DNA of 7,046 nt. It comes from a bacterium. GTDB lineage: Bacteria > AUK180. Below are positions 1 to 4,427 of the stretch, one piece after another. Every line of letters starts with the position of its first letter. Positions within the stretch are counted from its first letter, which is position 1. The DNA lies in the NCBI GenBank assembly GCA_030622125.1, contig JAUXGM010000112.1:1-7046 (forward strand). Direction: 5' to 3'. The notes beneath the pieces are model-generated. The model searched no databases. It was not told the origin of the DNA and was given only the letters and a program-made list of their open reading frames with translations. The translations under genes and the position numbers were made by a program.

Positions 1-37
1 CACTTCTTCACTTCCTACTTCTTCACTTCCCACTTCT
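1..37. repeat. 15-bp tandem repeat, about 2.5 copies
   Basis: Positions 1-15 and 16-30 differ only at their first base, and 31-37 begins a third copy. The unit reads (C/T)ACTTCTTCACTTCC. The same unit recurs at 1007-1041, on the other side of the leuD-like gene. It is a pyrimidine-rich strand with no open frame of note. The array may continue to the left beyond the window. Confidence 0.85.
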
Positions 38-144
38 ATTGGTGTGTCCCGGACTCTTCCTTAGATAACGATAAACTACCCGAGAACAATATAGCCAAAG
101 AAAAGGAGGAAATACAAAAATACAAGCACCGTCTTTATTTTCCC

Positions 145-173
145 TTGATTTTTATGAAGAAAAAAATTATAAT
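145..173 (+). promoter_or_regulatory. sigma-70-type promoter for the leuD-like gene
   Basis: A -35 box TTGATT (145-150) and a perfect -10 box TATAAT (168-173) are separated by 17 nt, the ideal spacing. Transcription would start near 180, giving a leader of about 20 nt that contains just the SD. This suggests the leuD-like gene is transcribed on its own, at least in part, although a gene left of the window could also read into it. No hairpin, leader peptide or T-box is visible between promoter and gene. Confidence 0.65.
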
Positions 174-189
174 AAGGTAGAAAAAAAAT

Positions 190-194
190 AGGAG
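190..194 (+). promoter_or_regulatory. Shine-Dalgarno site that fixes the leuD-like start
   Basis: AGGAG at 190-194 lies 6 nt before ATG at 201. An in-frame TTG at 195 directly abuts the SD and cannot use it, so the gene is taken to start at 201. Confidence 0.75.
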
Positions 195-200
195 TTGAAT

Positions 201-728
201 ATGCAAAATAAAATTATTAAGGGAAAAATTTGGATCTTGAGGGATAGTAGCGAAAAGGTAATTGATGATATCGATACCGATCAGATCTTTCATAATCGGT
301 ATCTGGCGATTACAGACATAAATGAGATGGGTAAATACACACTTGACAATCTCGAAGGGTGGAATGATTTTTCTCAAAAAGTAGAACCCGGAGATATTGT
401 AATTACGGGAAGGAATTTTGGTTCCGGTTCATCAAGGCAACAGGCGGTAGATTGCTTTAAATCCTTAAAGGTAAATGCGATTGTTGCCGAATCGTTTGGT
501 GCTATATACAAAAGAAATGCCATAAACAGCGGTTTTCCAATACTAATCTGGAAAGAAATAAAAGAAATGGTAGAAAGTGGAAAGATAAATGATCGGGATG
601 AGATTGAGATAAATTTGGAAACCGGAAGCATGAAAAATATAACAAAAGATATTGCCTGTGAAATGGAACCATTTTCAAATGTCCAGATGGAGATCTACGA
701 AGCAGGGAATATTTTTAAGAGCGAGTAA
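201..728 (+). CDS. leuD: 3-isopropylmalate dehydratase / homoaconitase-type small subunit (LeuD family)
   Basis: A 175-residue swivel-domain subunit of the aconitase superfamily. With a large Fe-S subunit (LeuC/HacA type) it would isomerise 2-isopropylmalate to 3-isopropylmalate in leucine synthesis, or act on a related tricarboxylate. Family motifs are all present: the DDIDTD motif (residues 22-27), the GRNFGSGSSR phosphate/substrate loop (70-79), and ESFGAIYKRNAINSG (97-111). The length of about 175 fits the short archaeal-type LeuD rather than the roughly 200-residue enteric form. The substrate-specificity loop reads YLAI (about 34-37), where characterised members have YLRT, YLVY or YLRM. 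Lack of Arg there argues against a homocitrate-type substrate, but this is inference. No large-subunit gene is visible nearby; it may lie left of the window or elsewhere. The gene has its own promoter (145-173) and SD (190-194). The next gene is convergent. The family is secure, the exact substrate is not. Confidence 0.9.
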   Translation: MQNKIIKGKIWILRDSSEKVIDDIDTDQIFHNRYLAITDINEMGKYTLDNLEGWNDFSQKVEPGDIVITGRNFGSGSSRQQAVDCFKSLKVNAIVAESFGAIYKRNAINSGFPILIWKEIKEMVESGKINDRDEIEINLETGSMKNITKDIACEMEPFSNVQMEIYEAGNIFKSE

Positions 729-795
729 AAAACAGATCTTTTTTGTTATTCCAAAGTTAAAATGTGAATTTTTTATTCCTTTAAAAAAAATATTG

Positions 796-820
796 CAAAT
801 GTCTTTTTGAACGACATTTG
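796..820. repeat. inverted repeat, 8-bp stem
   Basis: CAAATGTC (796-803) and GACATTTG (813-820) are perfect inverted copies around a 9-nt loop that itself contains GAAC. It sits about 70 nt past the leuD-like stop. No T-tract follows on the plus strand, so it is not a standard terminator. Confidence 0.6.
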
Positions 821-888
821 AAGATAAGGAAATAGGAAAATAAGGAAAATGAGTTGATGGGTTAATGAGTAAAGAAAAAAACCGTAGG

Positions 889-906
889 GGTCGTTTGTGA
901 ACGACC
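889..906. repeat. GGTCGTT/AACGACC hairpin repeat
   Basis: GGTCGTT (889-895) pairs perfectly with AACGACC (900-906) across a 4-nt loop TGTG. G888 and T907 can add a wobble pair. It has the look of a small dispersed palindromic element embedded in non-coding DNA; only this copy is in the window. Confidence 0.65.
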
Positions 907-935
907 TGTTTGGAATTTGGGATTTAGAGTTTTTC

Positions 936-980
936 TGTCATTATGAACTTTCACAAAGTGAAAGTGTAATAATCTCATTT
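936..980. repeat. dispersed-type palindromic element (TGTCATT...AATCTCATTT)
   Basis: The core ACTTTCAC (947-954) pairs perfectly with GTGAAAGT (958-965) across a 3-nt loop AAA. The flanks TGTCATTATGA and TAATAATCTC resemble the widespread bacterial repeat of the form GTCATTCTGAG, stem, AATCTC. I compare from memory, so the family is inferred. A partial echo, GTAATAATCTC, is at 2231-2241. Confidence 0.55.
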
Positions 981-1006
981 ATTATTTTTTATTCTTAGTT
1001 TGTTTT

Positions 1007-1041
1007 TACTTCTTCACTTCTCAGTTCTTCACTTCTCACTT
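1007..1041. repeat. 15-bp tandem repeat, second locus
   Basis: TACTTCTTCACTTCT (1007-1021) is followed by CAGTTCTTCACTTCT (1022-1036) and the start of a third unit. The period and consensus match the array at 1-37, so two loci of the same short unit flank the leuD-like gene. Confidence 0.8.
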
Positions 1042-1050
1042 GATATTGCC

Positions 1051-1100
1051 TGTCATTCCTAACTTGCTTTGCCCCGTTTTTCGGGGATTAGGAATCCAGT
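1051..1100. repeat. palindromic element with nested stems
   Basis: The outer arms ATTCCTAA (1055-1062) and TTAGGAAT (1088-1095) are perfect complements. Inside them CCCCG (1072-1076) and CGGGG (1082-1086) form a second stem around five T. The outer frame TGTCATTCC...GGAATCCAGT resembles the common bacterial repeat of the form GTCATTCC, stem, GGAATCCAG. The family link is from memory and is inferred. Confidence 0.65.
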
Positions 1101-1212
1101 ATTTACGCTTTCTTTTTTCTTGTTTATTTATGTATTTTCCCAACATCAAACTCCAAACTTCTTTTATCCCCCCGTCTCCAATTTTACATGTTGACGGGCA
1201 AAAATTAGCTAT

Positions 1213-1320
1213 CTAATTGATATTCAAAACATACCCATGATAATTCCCATCTCTGGAACTATCACTAAATTCATCCGACATTGTAATTCCTGATACTATA
1301 AAAAACAGTATCAATTTCAT
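1213..1320 (-). CDS. doubtful 35-residue ORF with a signal-like N-terminus
   Basis: An ATG at 1320-1318 opens a 35-codon frame ending in TAG at 1215-1213. The product starts MKLILFFIVSGIT and continues with a polar SDEFSDSSRDGNYHG segment. The hydrophobic start after a Lys looks like a signal peptide or membrane anchor. Against it, no SD is visible upstream, a perfect inverted repeat (1291-1313) lies inside it, and the region is repeat-rich. It could be a small secreted peptide, the decayed 5' end of a lost gene, or chance. I do not recognise it. Confidence 0.2.
   Translation of the reverse strand: MKLILFFIVSGITMSDEFSDSSRDGNYHGYVLNIN
1291..1313. repeat. inverted repeat, 7-bp stem
   Basis: TGATACT (1291-1297) and AGTATCA (1307-1313) are perfect complements around a 9-nt A-rich loop. 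It overlaps the doubtful small ORF at 1213-1320. An operator or a repeat remnant are both possible. Confidence 0.45.
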
Positions 1321-1358
1321 ATAATGTTTCAGGGTTTTGTAAATTGCGAAATATTTGG

Positions 1359-1402
1359 GCGAACGAAGTAAGCCGCAAAGCCTATGTTAGGCAATGCGGC
1401 TA
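1359..1402. repeat. compound hairpin repeat, copy 1 (3' of the lipoprotein gene)
   Basis: AGCCGCA (1371-1377) pairs with TGCGGCT (1395-1401), and inside it GCCTA (1380-1384) pairs with TAGGC (1388-1392). The stems are separated by symmetric AA/AA mismatches, and the loop is TGT. It starts with GCGAACGAAGT (1359-1369) and contains CAATGCGGC (1392-1400). Both words recur in the same order at 4377-4387 and 4405-4413, so the two loci are diverged copies of one family. It lies about 65 nt past the lipoprotein stop on the minus strand but lacks a T-tract. Confidence 0.65.
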
Positions 1403-1466
1403 CATTTTGTTTCAAAGCCTTACGGAAAGACGACATTCACTCGTGCCTTCATTTCCCTCCCGCAGG

Positions 1467-1937
1467 CTATTGATTCGCTGTAAAATGCTTGATCTTAACC
1501 GTTTTTGCTTTAACGAATTTATCGTAGCCAACATAAGCAGAACCAGTCTCTACTTTAAAAGGAAAAGATACGTTAGGTTTTACATTTTCCGCTTTCCCAT
1601 TTTCACCACAATCAGCTCCATCCACATGAAACAACTTGTTACCAGCCTCATCATAGAATTCGAACCGAATGTCCCACGAATAGTCTTTGAAATCCTTGGC
1701 ACCAACCTTAACAGGATGATATATAGCTTTTCCTGTTATCTTCAAGTTGTCACCAGCTTCCTTGTCCATAGACGTTTTCTCCATTTTGCACTCCAGCACT
1801 TCAACCTTGGGTTCCGTAAGTGCCTTTTTTGCTACACTTTTTGTTCCCGGAAGTCCGGGTGTTGGCAGGCTTGCACAACCGCTCAACATTGCAATTACGA
1901 CCACTGCCACCATTGTTGCTGCAATTTTGTTCTTCAT
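1467..1937 (-). CDS. predicted outer-envelope lipoprotein with an FxLYD/LEA-like beta-sandwich
   Basis: A 156-residue lipoprotein of unknown role. The N-terminus has Lys residues, a hydrophobic core (about 6-17) and the lipobox LSGC with Cys21 as the lipidated residue. The +2 residue is Ala, which in Lol-type systems would mean outer-membrane sorting. A Pro/Gly linker (about 24-32) precedes a domain from about 44 to 153. That domain has the pattern LKITGKAIYHP, then WDIRFEFYDEAGNKL (88-102), then FPFKVETGSAY (125-135). This resembles FxLYD-type Ig-like beta-sandwich domains, by pattern only. The start was set at ATG 1937 because GGAGGT (1942-1947) lies 4 nt upstream; the longer ATG at 1949 overlaps that SD. 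The gene converges with the leuD-like gene and has no close operon partner. No clear promoter was found upstream. Confidence 0.75.
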   Translation of the reverse strand: MKNKIAATMVAVVVIAMLSGCASLPTPGLPGTKSVAKKALTEPKVEVLECKMEKTSMDKEAGDNLKITGKAIYHPVKVGAKDFKDYSWDIRFEFYDEAGNKLFHVDGADCGENGKAENVKPNVSFPFKVETGSAYVGYDKFVKAKTVKIKHFTANQ

Positions 1938-1941
1938 CACA

Positions 1942-1947
1942 ACCTCC
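1942..1947 (-). promoter_or_regulatory. Shine-Dalgarno site that fixes the lipoprotein start
   Basis: On the minus strand GGAGGT is followed by TGTG and then ATG (1937-1935). An in-frame ATG at 1949 sits at the 5' edge of this SD and would add four residues before the signal peptide, so it is rejected. Confidence 0.75.
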
Positions 1948-2015
1948 ATTTTTGGATGGTGTTTTTATTTTTTTGTTCTTTTCTCAATCAAATCCAACGA
2001 ATTTATCCCATCCGT

Positions 2016-2043
2016 AATAAACCTTTGGACCCGATAGGGTTCT
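2016..2043. repeat. 28-bp hairpin repeat, copy A
   Basis: This 28-bp stretch matches 2683-2710 at 25 of 28 positions, and all three differences are transitions. The core GGACCC-GATA-GGGTTC (2027-2042) folds into a 6-bp hairpin with one G-T pair where copy B has A-T. It lies upstream of the lipoprotein gene, in what would be its 5' region. Confidence 0.8.
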
Positions 2044-2067
2044 CCAAAATTGCGTAATTTGTACTTG

Positions 2068-2092
2068 CCTGTCTACATACAGTATGCACAGG
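2068..2092. promoter_or_regulatory. operator-like interrupted dyad
   Basis: CCTGT (2068-2072) and ACAGG (2088-2092) flank a tight palindrome CATAC-A-GTATG (2076-2086). The whole dyad is 25 bp long, about the size of a dimeric regulator site, and lies about 130 nt upstream of the lipoprotein start. It could equally be another repeat remnant. No promoter was recognised next to it. Confidence 0.3.
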
Positions 2093-2130
2093 TAGAACAA
2101 AAAGTCTTGGAACACATTAAAAGAACAAGT

Positions 2131-2180
2131 CAAAAGTAACGAAGTCAAGGACAAAGTCCCACATTAGGAACGTTACTTTG
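2131..2180. repeat. nested inverted repeats
   Basis: AAAGTAACG (2133-2141) pairs perfectly with CGTTACTTT (2171-2179). Inside, GGAC (2149-2152) and GTCC (2156-2159) form a small second hairpin around AAA. No T-tract follows. It fits a non-coding palindromic element. Confidence 0.5.
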
Positions 2181-2265
2181 AACAAAGTGAAAAGTGCGTC
2201 CTGATACCTTATGATTTGAGAGCGTTTTCCGTAATAATCTCTCATTTCGAAGGTTCAAGGAGTAA

Positions 2266-2297
2266 TCGTACTAAGTACTAAATTTTTCGTACTGAGT
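2266..2297. repeat. short direct repeat, 21-bp spacing
   Basis: TCGTACTAAGT (2266-2276) recurs as TCGTACTGAGT (2287-2297), one mismatch in 11, offset by 21 bp, which is two helical turns. It may be chance in repeat-rich DNA or a paired binding site. Confidence 0.3.
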
Positions 2298-2334
2298 TTA
2301 AGAAATTTCATTTCTATTTACTCAACACGGAATA

Positions 2335-2351
2335 CGGTATACTGGATACCG
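2335..2351. repeat. inverted repeat, 6-bp stem
   Basis: CGGTAT (2335-2340) and ATACCG (2346-2351) are perfect complements around ACTGG. It adjoins the 14-bp tandem repeat at 2358. Confidence 0.4.
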
Positions 2352-2357
2352 ATTTCC

Positions 2358-2382
2358 AACTCTCAATTCTTAACTCTCAATT
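2358..2382. repeat. 14-bp tandem repeat, nearly two copies
   Basis: AACTCTCAATT at 2358-2368 is repeated exactly at 2372-2382. It is of the same general style as the 15-bp CTTCACTTC arrays but a different unit. Confidence 0.6.
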
Positions 2383-2638
2383 ATTAAAAGAACATCCCAC
2401 CTGTTTTACCAAGTTTCACAATGCAAAAAATATAGTTCACAAAATAACTTTTTACATAGTGGTTGGAATAAAATAGAGTTTGGTTATTTTTCCCAGCCCC
2501 AAACTATTTGAGTATACAATTTTTTTTGGCAAATGTCAAGTAAAATATAAAAAAAACAAAACTAATTTAAAAAAGTTAAAGAAAATTATAAACTGCGAAT
2601 TTGCTTATTTTAAAAAAATATTGCTTTTCCTCTTAAAT

Positions 2639-2773
2639 TCAAATATTTACGAATATGTTAACAATACTGATCCCGAGAACAAAATAAACCCTTGAACCCA
2701 ATAGGGTTCTATCATCTGTTTTTGCATCAGTTCCTTCCTTTGCCGTTGCATAGTCAATTTTTACTCTCACCAT
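2639..2773 (-). pseudogene. 44-codon frame after the FecR gene, possible remnant
   Basis: ATG at 2773-2771 opens a 44-codon frame ending in TGA (2641-2639). It is in the same frame as the FecR-domain gene, only four codons past its TGA stop. The product begins MVRVKIDYATAKEG, more protein-like than random A/T-rich sequence, and ends in a hydrophobic stretch. It runs straight through repeat copy B. No SD precedes it. It may be the eroded 3' end of a once longer gene, or chance. Confidence 0.15.
2683..2710. repeat. 28-bp hairpin repeat, copy B
   Basis: The core GAACCC-AATA-GGGTTC (2694-2709) is a perfect 6-bp hairpin; the whole repeat matches copy A at 2016-2043. It lies about 73 nt beyond the FecR gene stop. 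On the minus strand the hairpin is followed after a few bases by T-rich sequence (TTTATTTTG), so it could help end that transcript, though the T-tract is weak. Confidence 0.8.
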
Positions 2774-2782
2774 TTTTGGGGT

Positions 2783-4321
2783 TCATTTGTTTGCCTTCTT
2801 TAATTCTTCTACCTTTTTTTCAGCTTTCTCTAATAATTTTGAAAAATGCTCAGGATTTTCGTCAGTAAGTTTTTCTTGATAGGTTGCGTAATCCTCATAA
2901 GTAACATCAAATTTCTTGCAAATTTTTTCTATTTCTTCGCCCATCTTAATTGAGCCCATAGGGTCATCCTGGTATTTATTACTCAAATATATCCAATATG
3001 CAACAATCTCCACATATATCTCGTCACTCATCTTTCTTTTAGTTACTTCTTTGGCTGGGGCTTTTGTCCCATATGGAGGAGTATTTGAAGTTATTCCCAT
3101 TATCTTTTCCATAATCTCAGCAAAGTTTTTTTCTGTAAATGTCCTTTGTTTTTTTACTATCGTATCCCCTTCCTCACCCCACCATTTTTGAATTTTGTTT
3201 GTTTTAATCGATGCTGGCTTTGATGGGAATGCACCAGTTTTACAGATTGATTTTTGATTCTTTTTTACTATTACAGTTTTCTTTTTATTTATGTCTGAAA
3301 ACTCCACTTCACCATCAAGGACTGTTAATACTGTTGACCCATCATCTTTAACATTAAGGTCAAAATTAGTCCCATTTGTCTTCACTATGGCATTTTTCGT
3401 GAAGAAATAATGGTGTTTTCCACCTTCCCAAATGTCAACTTGTATATATCCTTTATAAAGATGAGATGAAATAACCCCATCAAGGATTTTTCTGGTTACA
3501 ATTTCTATCTCTGTGCCATCTGAACCAATAATTTTAGAATATTCTGTAATAAAGATTTCAACACAACCATCCTCAGAAACTATTTTTATTTTATCATTGG
3601 TTTTCGTAATCTTTGTCCCATTTGGAAGAATTTTTGTTTCGTCTTGGTATTCTGTGCTAAGAAACATATTCAGAGGAATTTTATCCCTTTTTGTACAGAA
3701 TTCCTTATGAAGTATAAATTTAAATTTAAGTGGACCTGTTATTCCATTATATGAAAGTGTTACCCATTTCTCGTTTTCAATGAACTTGAATTTCCGAAGA
3801 ATAATGGTTTCCATAGTGGGCTCCATAATTCCTGGAGGAGGGTTTTTAAAAATTTCGGGAATAGATAATTCCTTATTTATTATTGTTCCATATCCATGAA
3901 GGCTCTGGGTAAATTTTATCTTTTTTGAAGGATCGTAACTAAAAGTGAATAACCCATTTTCATCTATCTTCCCCTTTATGGCAATTACTAAATCCGATGG
4001 TACATATTTCCAATTAGTTTTTATTTCACCGAGGTGTACATAACCTGTTGGACTCCATTTTAATTCTACCATACCCTCAATACTTAAGTCTTCGTTAATA
4101 ATAAGGTCAATAAATTTCATTACAATTTTATGCCCTGAATATATTATAATATCATCTTCCCCCATAGGTACTTCAAAATGAGCACAACACCATTCAAACT
4201 GTCCATACCATCTTCCATGAAGGATTTCTCTTAATGAGTCCATTTTCTCTTCTGCAAAGATATTGAAACTTCCTGAAATTGAAATCACCAGAAGAAGAAA
4301 TAACATTAAATATCTTTTCAT
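2783..4321 (-). CDS. secreted FecR-domain protein of unknown function
   Basis: A 512-residue exported protein. Residues 1-23 are a signal peptide (basic start, core LMLFLLLVISISGSF, cleavage likely after IFA) with no lipobox Cys. Residues about 30-180 form a beta-rich region beginning GRWYGQFEW. Residues about 295-370 look like a FecR domain (PF04773 type): KNAIVKTNGTNFDLNV, then DDGSTVLTVLDGEVEFSD, then KKTVIVKKNQKS. From about 395 the protein is helical and charged, ending in a Lys/Glu-rich tail. FecR domains in the periplasm often sense or bind envelope ligands, but no sigma factor or TonB receptor gene adjoins this one, so classical iron signalling is not supported. SD AAGGAGGT (4327-4334) lies 5 nt before the ATG. 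It follows the zinc-ribbon operon after 106 nt. FecR assignment is by pattern. Confidence 0.75.
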   Translation of the reverse strand: MKRYLMLFLLLVISISGSFNIFAEEKMDSLREILHGRWYGQFEWCCAHFEVPMGEDDIIIYSGHKIVMKFIDLIINEDLSIEGMVELKWSPTGYVHLGEIKTNWKYVPSDLVIAIKGKIDENGLFTFSYDPSKKIKFTQSLHGYGTIINKELSIPEIFKNPPPGIMEPTMETIILRKFKFIENEKWVTLSYNGITGPLKFKFILHKEFCTKRDKIPLNMFLSTEYQDETKILPNGTKITKTNDKIKIVSEDGCVEIFITEYSKIIGSDGTEIEIVTRKILDGVISSHLYKGYIQVDIWEGGKHHYFFTKNAIVKTNGTNFDLNVKDDGSTVLTVLDGEVEFSDINKKKTVIVKKNQKSICKTGAFPSKPASIKTNKIQKWWGEEGDTIVKKQRTFTEKNFAEIMEKIMGITSNTPPYGTKAPAKEVTKRKMSDEIYVEIVAYWIYLSNKYQDDPMGSIKMGEEIEKICKKFDVTYEDYATYQEKLTDENPEHFSKLLEKAEKKVEELKKANK

Positions 4322-4326
4322 AAATT

Positions 4327-4334
4327 ACCTCCTT
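4327..4334 (-). promoter_or_regulatory. very strong Shine-Dalgarno site of the FecR-domain gene
   Basis: On the minus strand AAGGAGGT is followed by AATTT and then ATG. It closely matches the SD and spacer of the preceding zinc-ribbon gene (AGGAGGT AATT ATG at 5116-5103). Confidence 0.8.
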
Positions 4335-4346
4335 TCTTTACCGCCG

Positions 4347-4413
4347 GTTCGCCTAACTTACAGATATACGAAGTTAGCGAACGGAGTGGTTTATATAGTC
4401 CTTTCAATGCGGC
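4347..4413. repeat. hairpin repeat, copy 2 of the 1359-1402 family
   Basis: GTTCGC-C-TAACTT (4347-4359) pairs with AAGTTA-GCGAAC (4371-4382), a 12-bp stem with one bulged C and an 11-nt loop. It is followed by GCGAACGGAGT (4377-4387) and CAATGCGGC (4405-4413), the two words also found in order at 1359-1402. It fills the gap between the 225-residue zinc-ribbon gene and the FecR-domain gene. It has no T-tract and would sit in a shared mRNA, where it could act as an RNA stability or partial termination element. Confidence 0.65.
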
Positions 4414-4427
4414 ATTATATTTTTTAT

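Larger units (their letters stand above)
729..1466. other. 738-bp intergenic region rich in small palindromic repeats
   Basis: No convincing gene lies here. After the leuD-like stop there is only a weak A/T hairpin (731-747), so a strong intrinsic terminator is lacking. The stretch then holds perfect inverted repeats (796-820, 889-906, 947-965, 1055-1095, 1291-1313), a 15-bp tandem repeat (1007-1041) and a compound hairpin next to the following gene (1371-1401). A 35-codon minus-strand ORF (1213-1320) is listed separately as doubtful. Purine-rich low-complexity sequence fills about 820-880. Confidence 0.75.
1938..2782. other. 845-bp intergenic region with repeats, no clear gene
   Basis: This lies between the lipoprotein start and the FecR-domain gene stop. 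It carries two copies of a 28-bp hairpin repeat (2016-2043, 2683-2710), an operator-like dyad (2068-2092), nested hairpins (2131-2180), a short direct repeat (2266-2297), an inverted repeat (2335-2351) and a 14-bp tandem repeat (2358-2382). Positions 2400-2680 are very A/T-rich. A 71-codon plus-strand frame there has no SD and a low-complexity Lys/Asn/Phe product, so it is not called. A minus-strand frame directly after the FecR gene is listed separately. Confidence 0.7.

Noticed and set aside
103-110. Strong SD-like AAGGAGGA upstream of the leuD-like gene
   Set aside because: No ATG, GTG or TTG lies within 5-12 nt downstream, so it starts nothing.
154-180. Eight-codon frame MKKKIIIR between the -35 and the SD
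   Set aside because: It lies mostly upstream of the predicted transcription start near 180, and has no SD. It contains no leucine run, so it is not a leucine attenuator peptide.
731-747. Possible intrinsic terminator after the leuD-like gene
   Set aside because: AACAGA/TTTGTT gives at most six weak pairs, including a G-T, so it is too unstable to call.
1-1041. CRISPR array
   Set aside because: The repeats are 15 bp, directly tandem and without spacers of regular length, and no cas gene is present.
1171-1198. CCCGTC...GACGGG inverted repeat
   Set aside because: It has a 6-bp stem with a 16-nt loop and no matching copy or T-tract in the window; too weak to list as a feature.
1420-1452. Ten-codon minus-strand frame after the lipoprotein stop, preceded by GGGAGGG
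   Set aside because: The SD-like run is only 2 nt from the ATG, too close to work, and the frame is within repeat-type sequence.
1344-2057. 237-codon plus-strand frame over the lipoprotein region
   Set aside because: It is antisense to the lipoprotein gene, which has a lipobox and a good SD. The product is Cys/His/Phe-rich and looks like reverse-strand translation; no SD precedes it.
2480-2695. 71-codon plus-strand frame in the A/T-rich gap
   Set aside because: It starts with TTG, has no SD, and encodes low-complexity Lys/Asn/Phe-rich sequence that ends inside repeat copy B.
4365-4376. Twelve bases identical to one arm of loxP (TATACGAAGTTA)
   Set aside because: The opposite arm matches only in TAACTT, the 8-bp spacer geometry is absent, and no recombinase gene is near. 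It is better explained as part of the local hairpin repeat.
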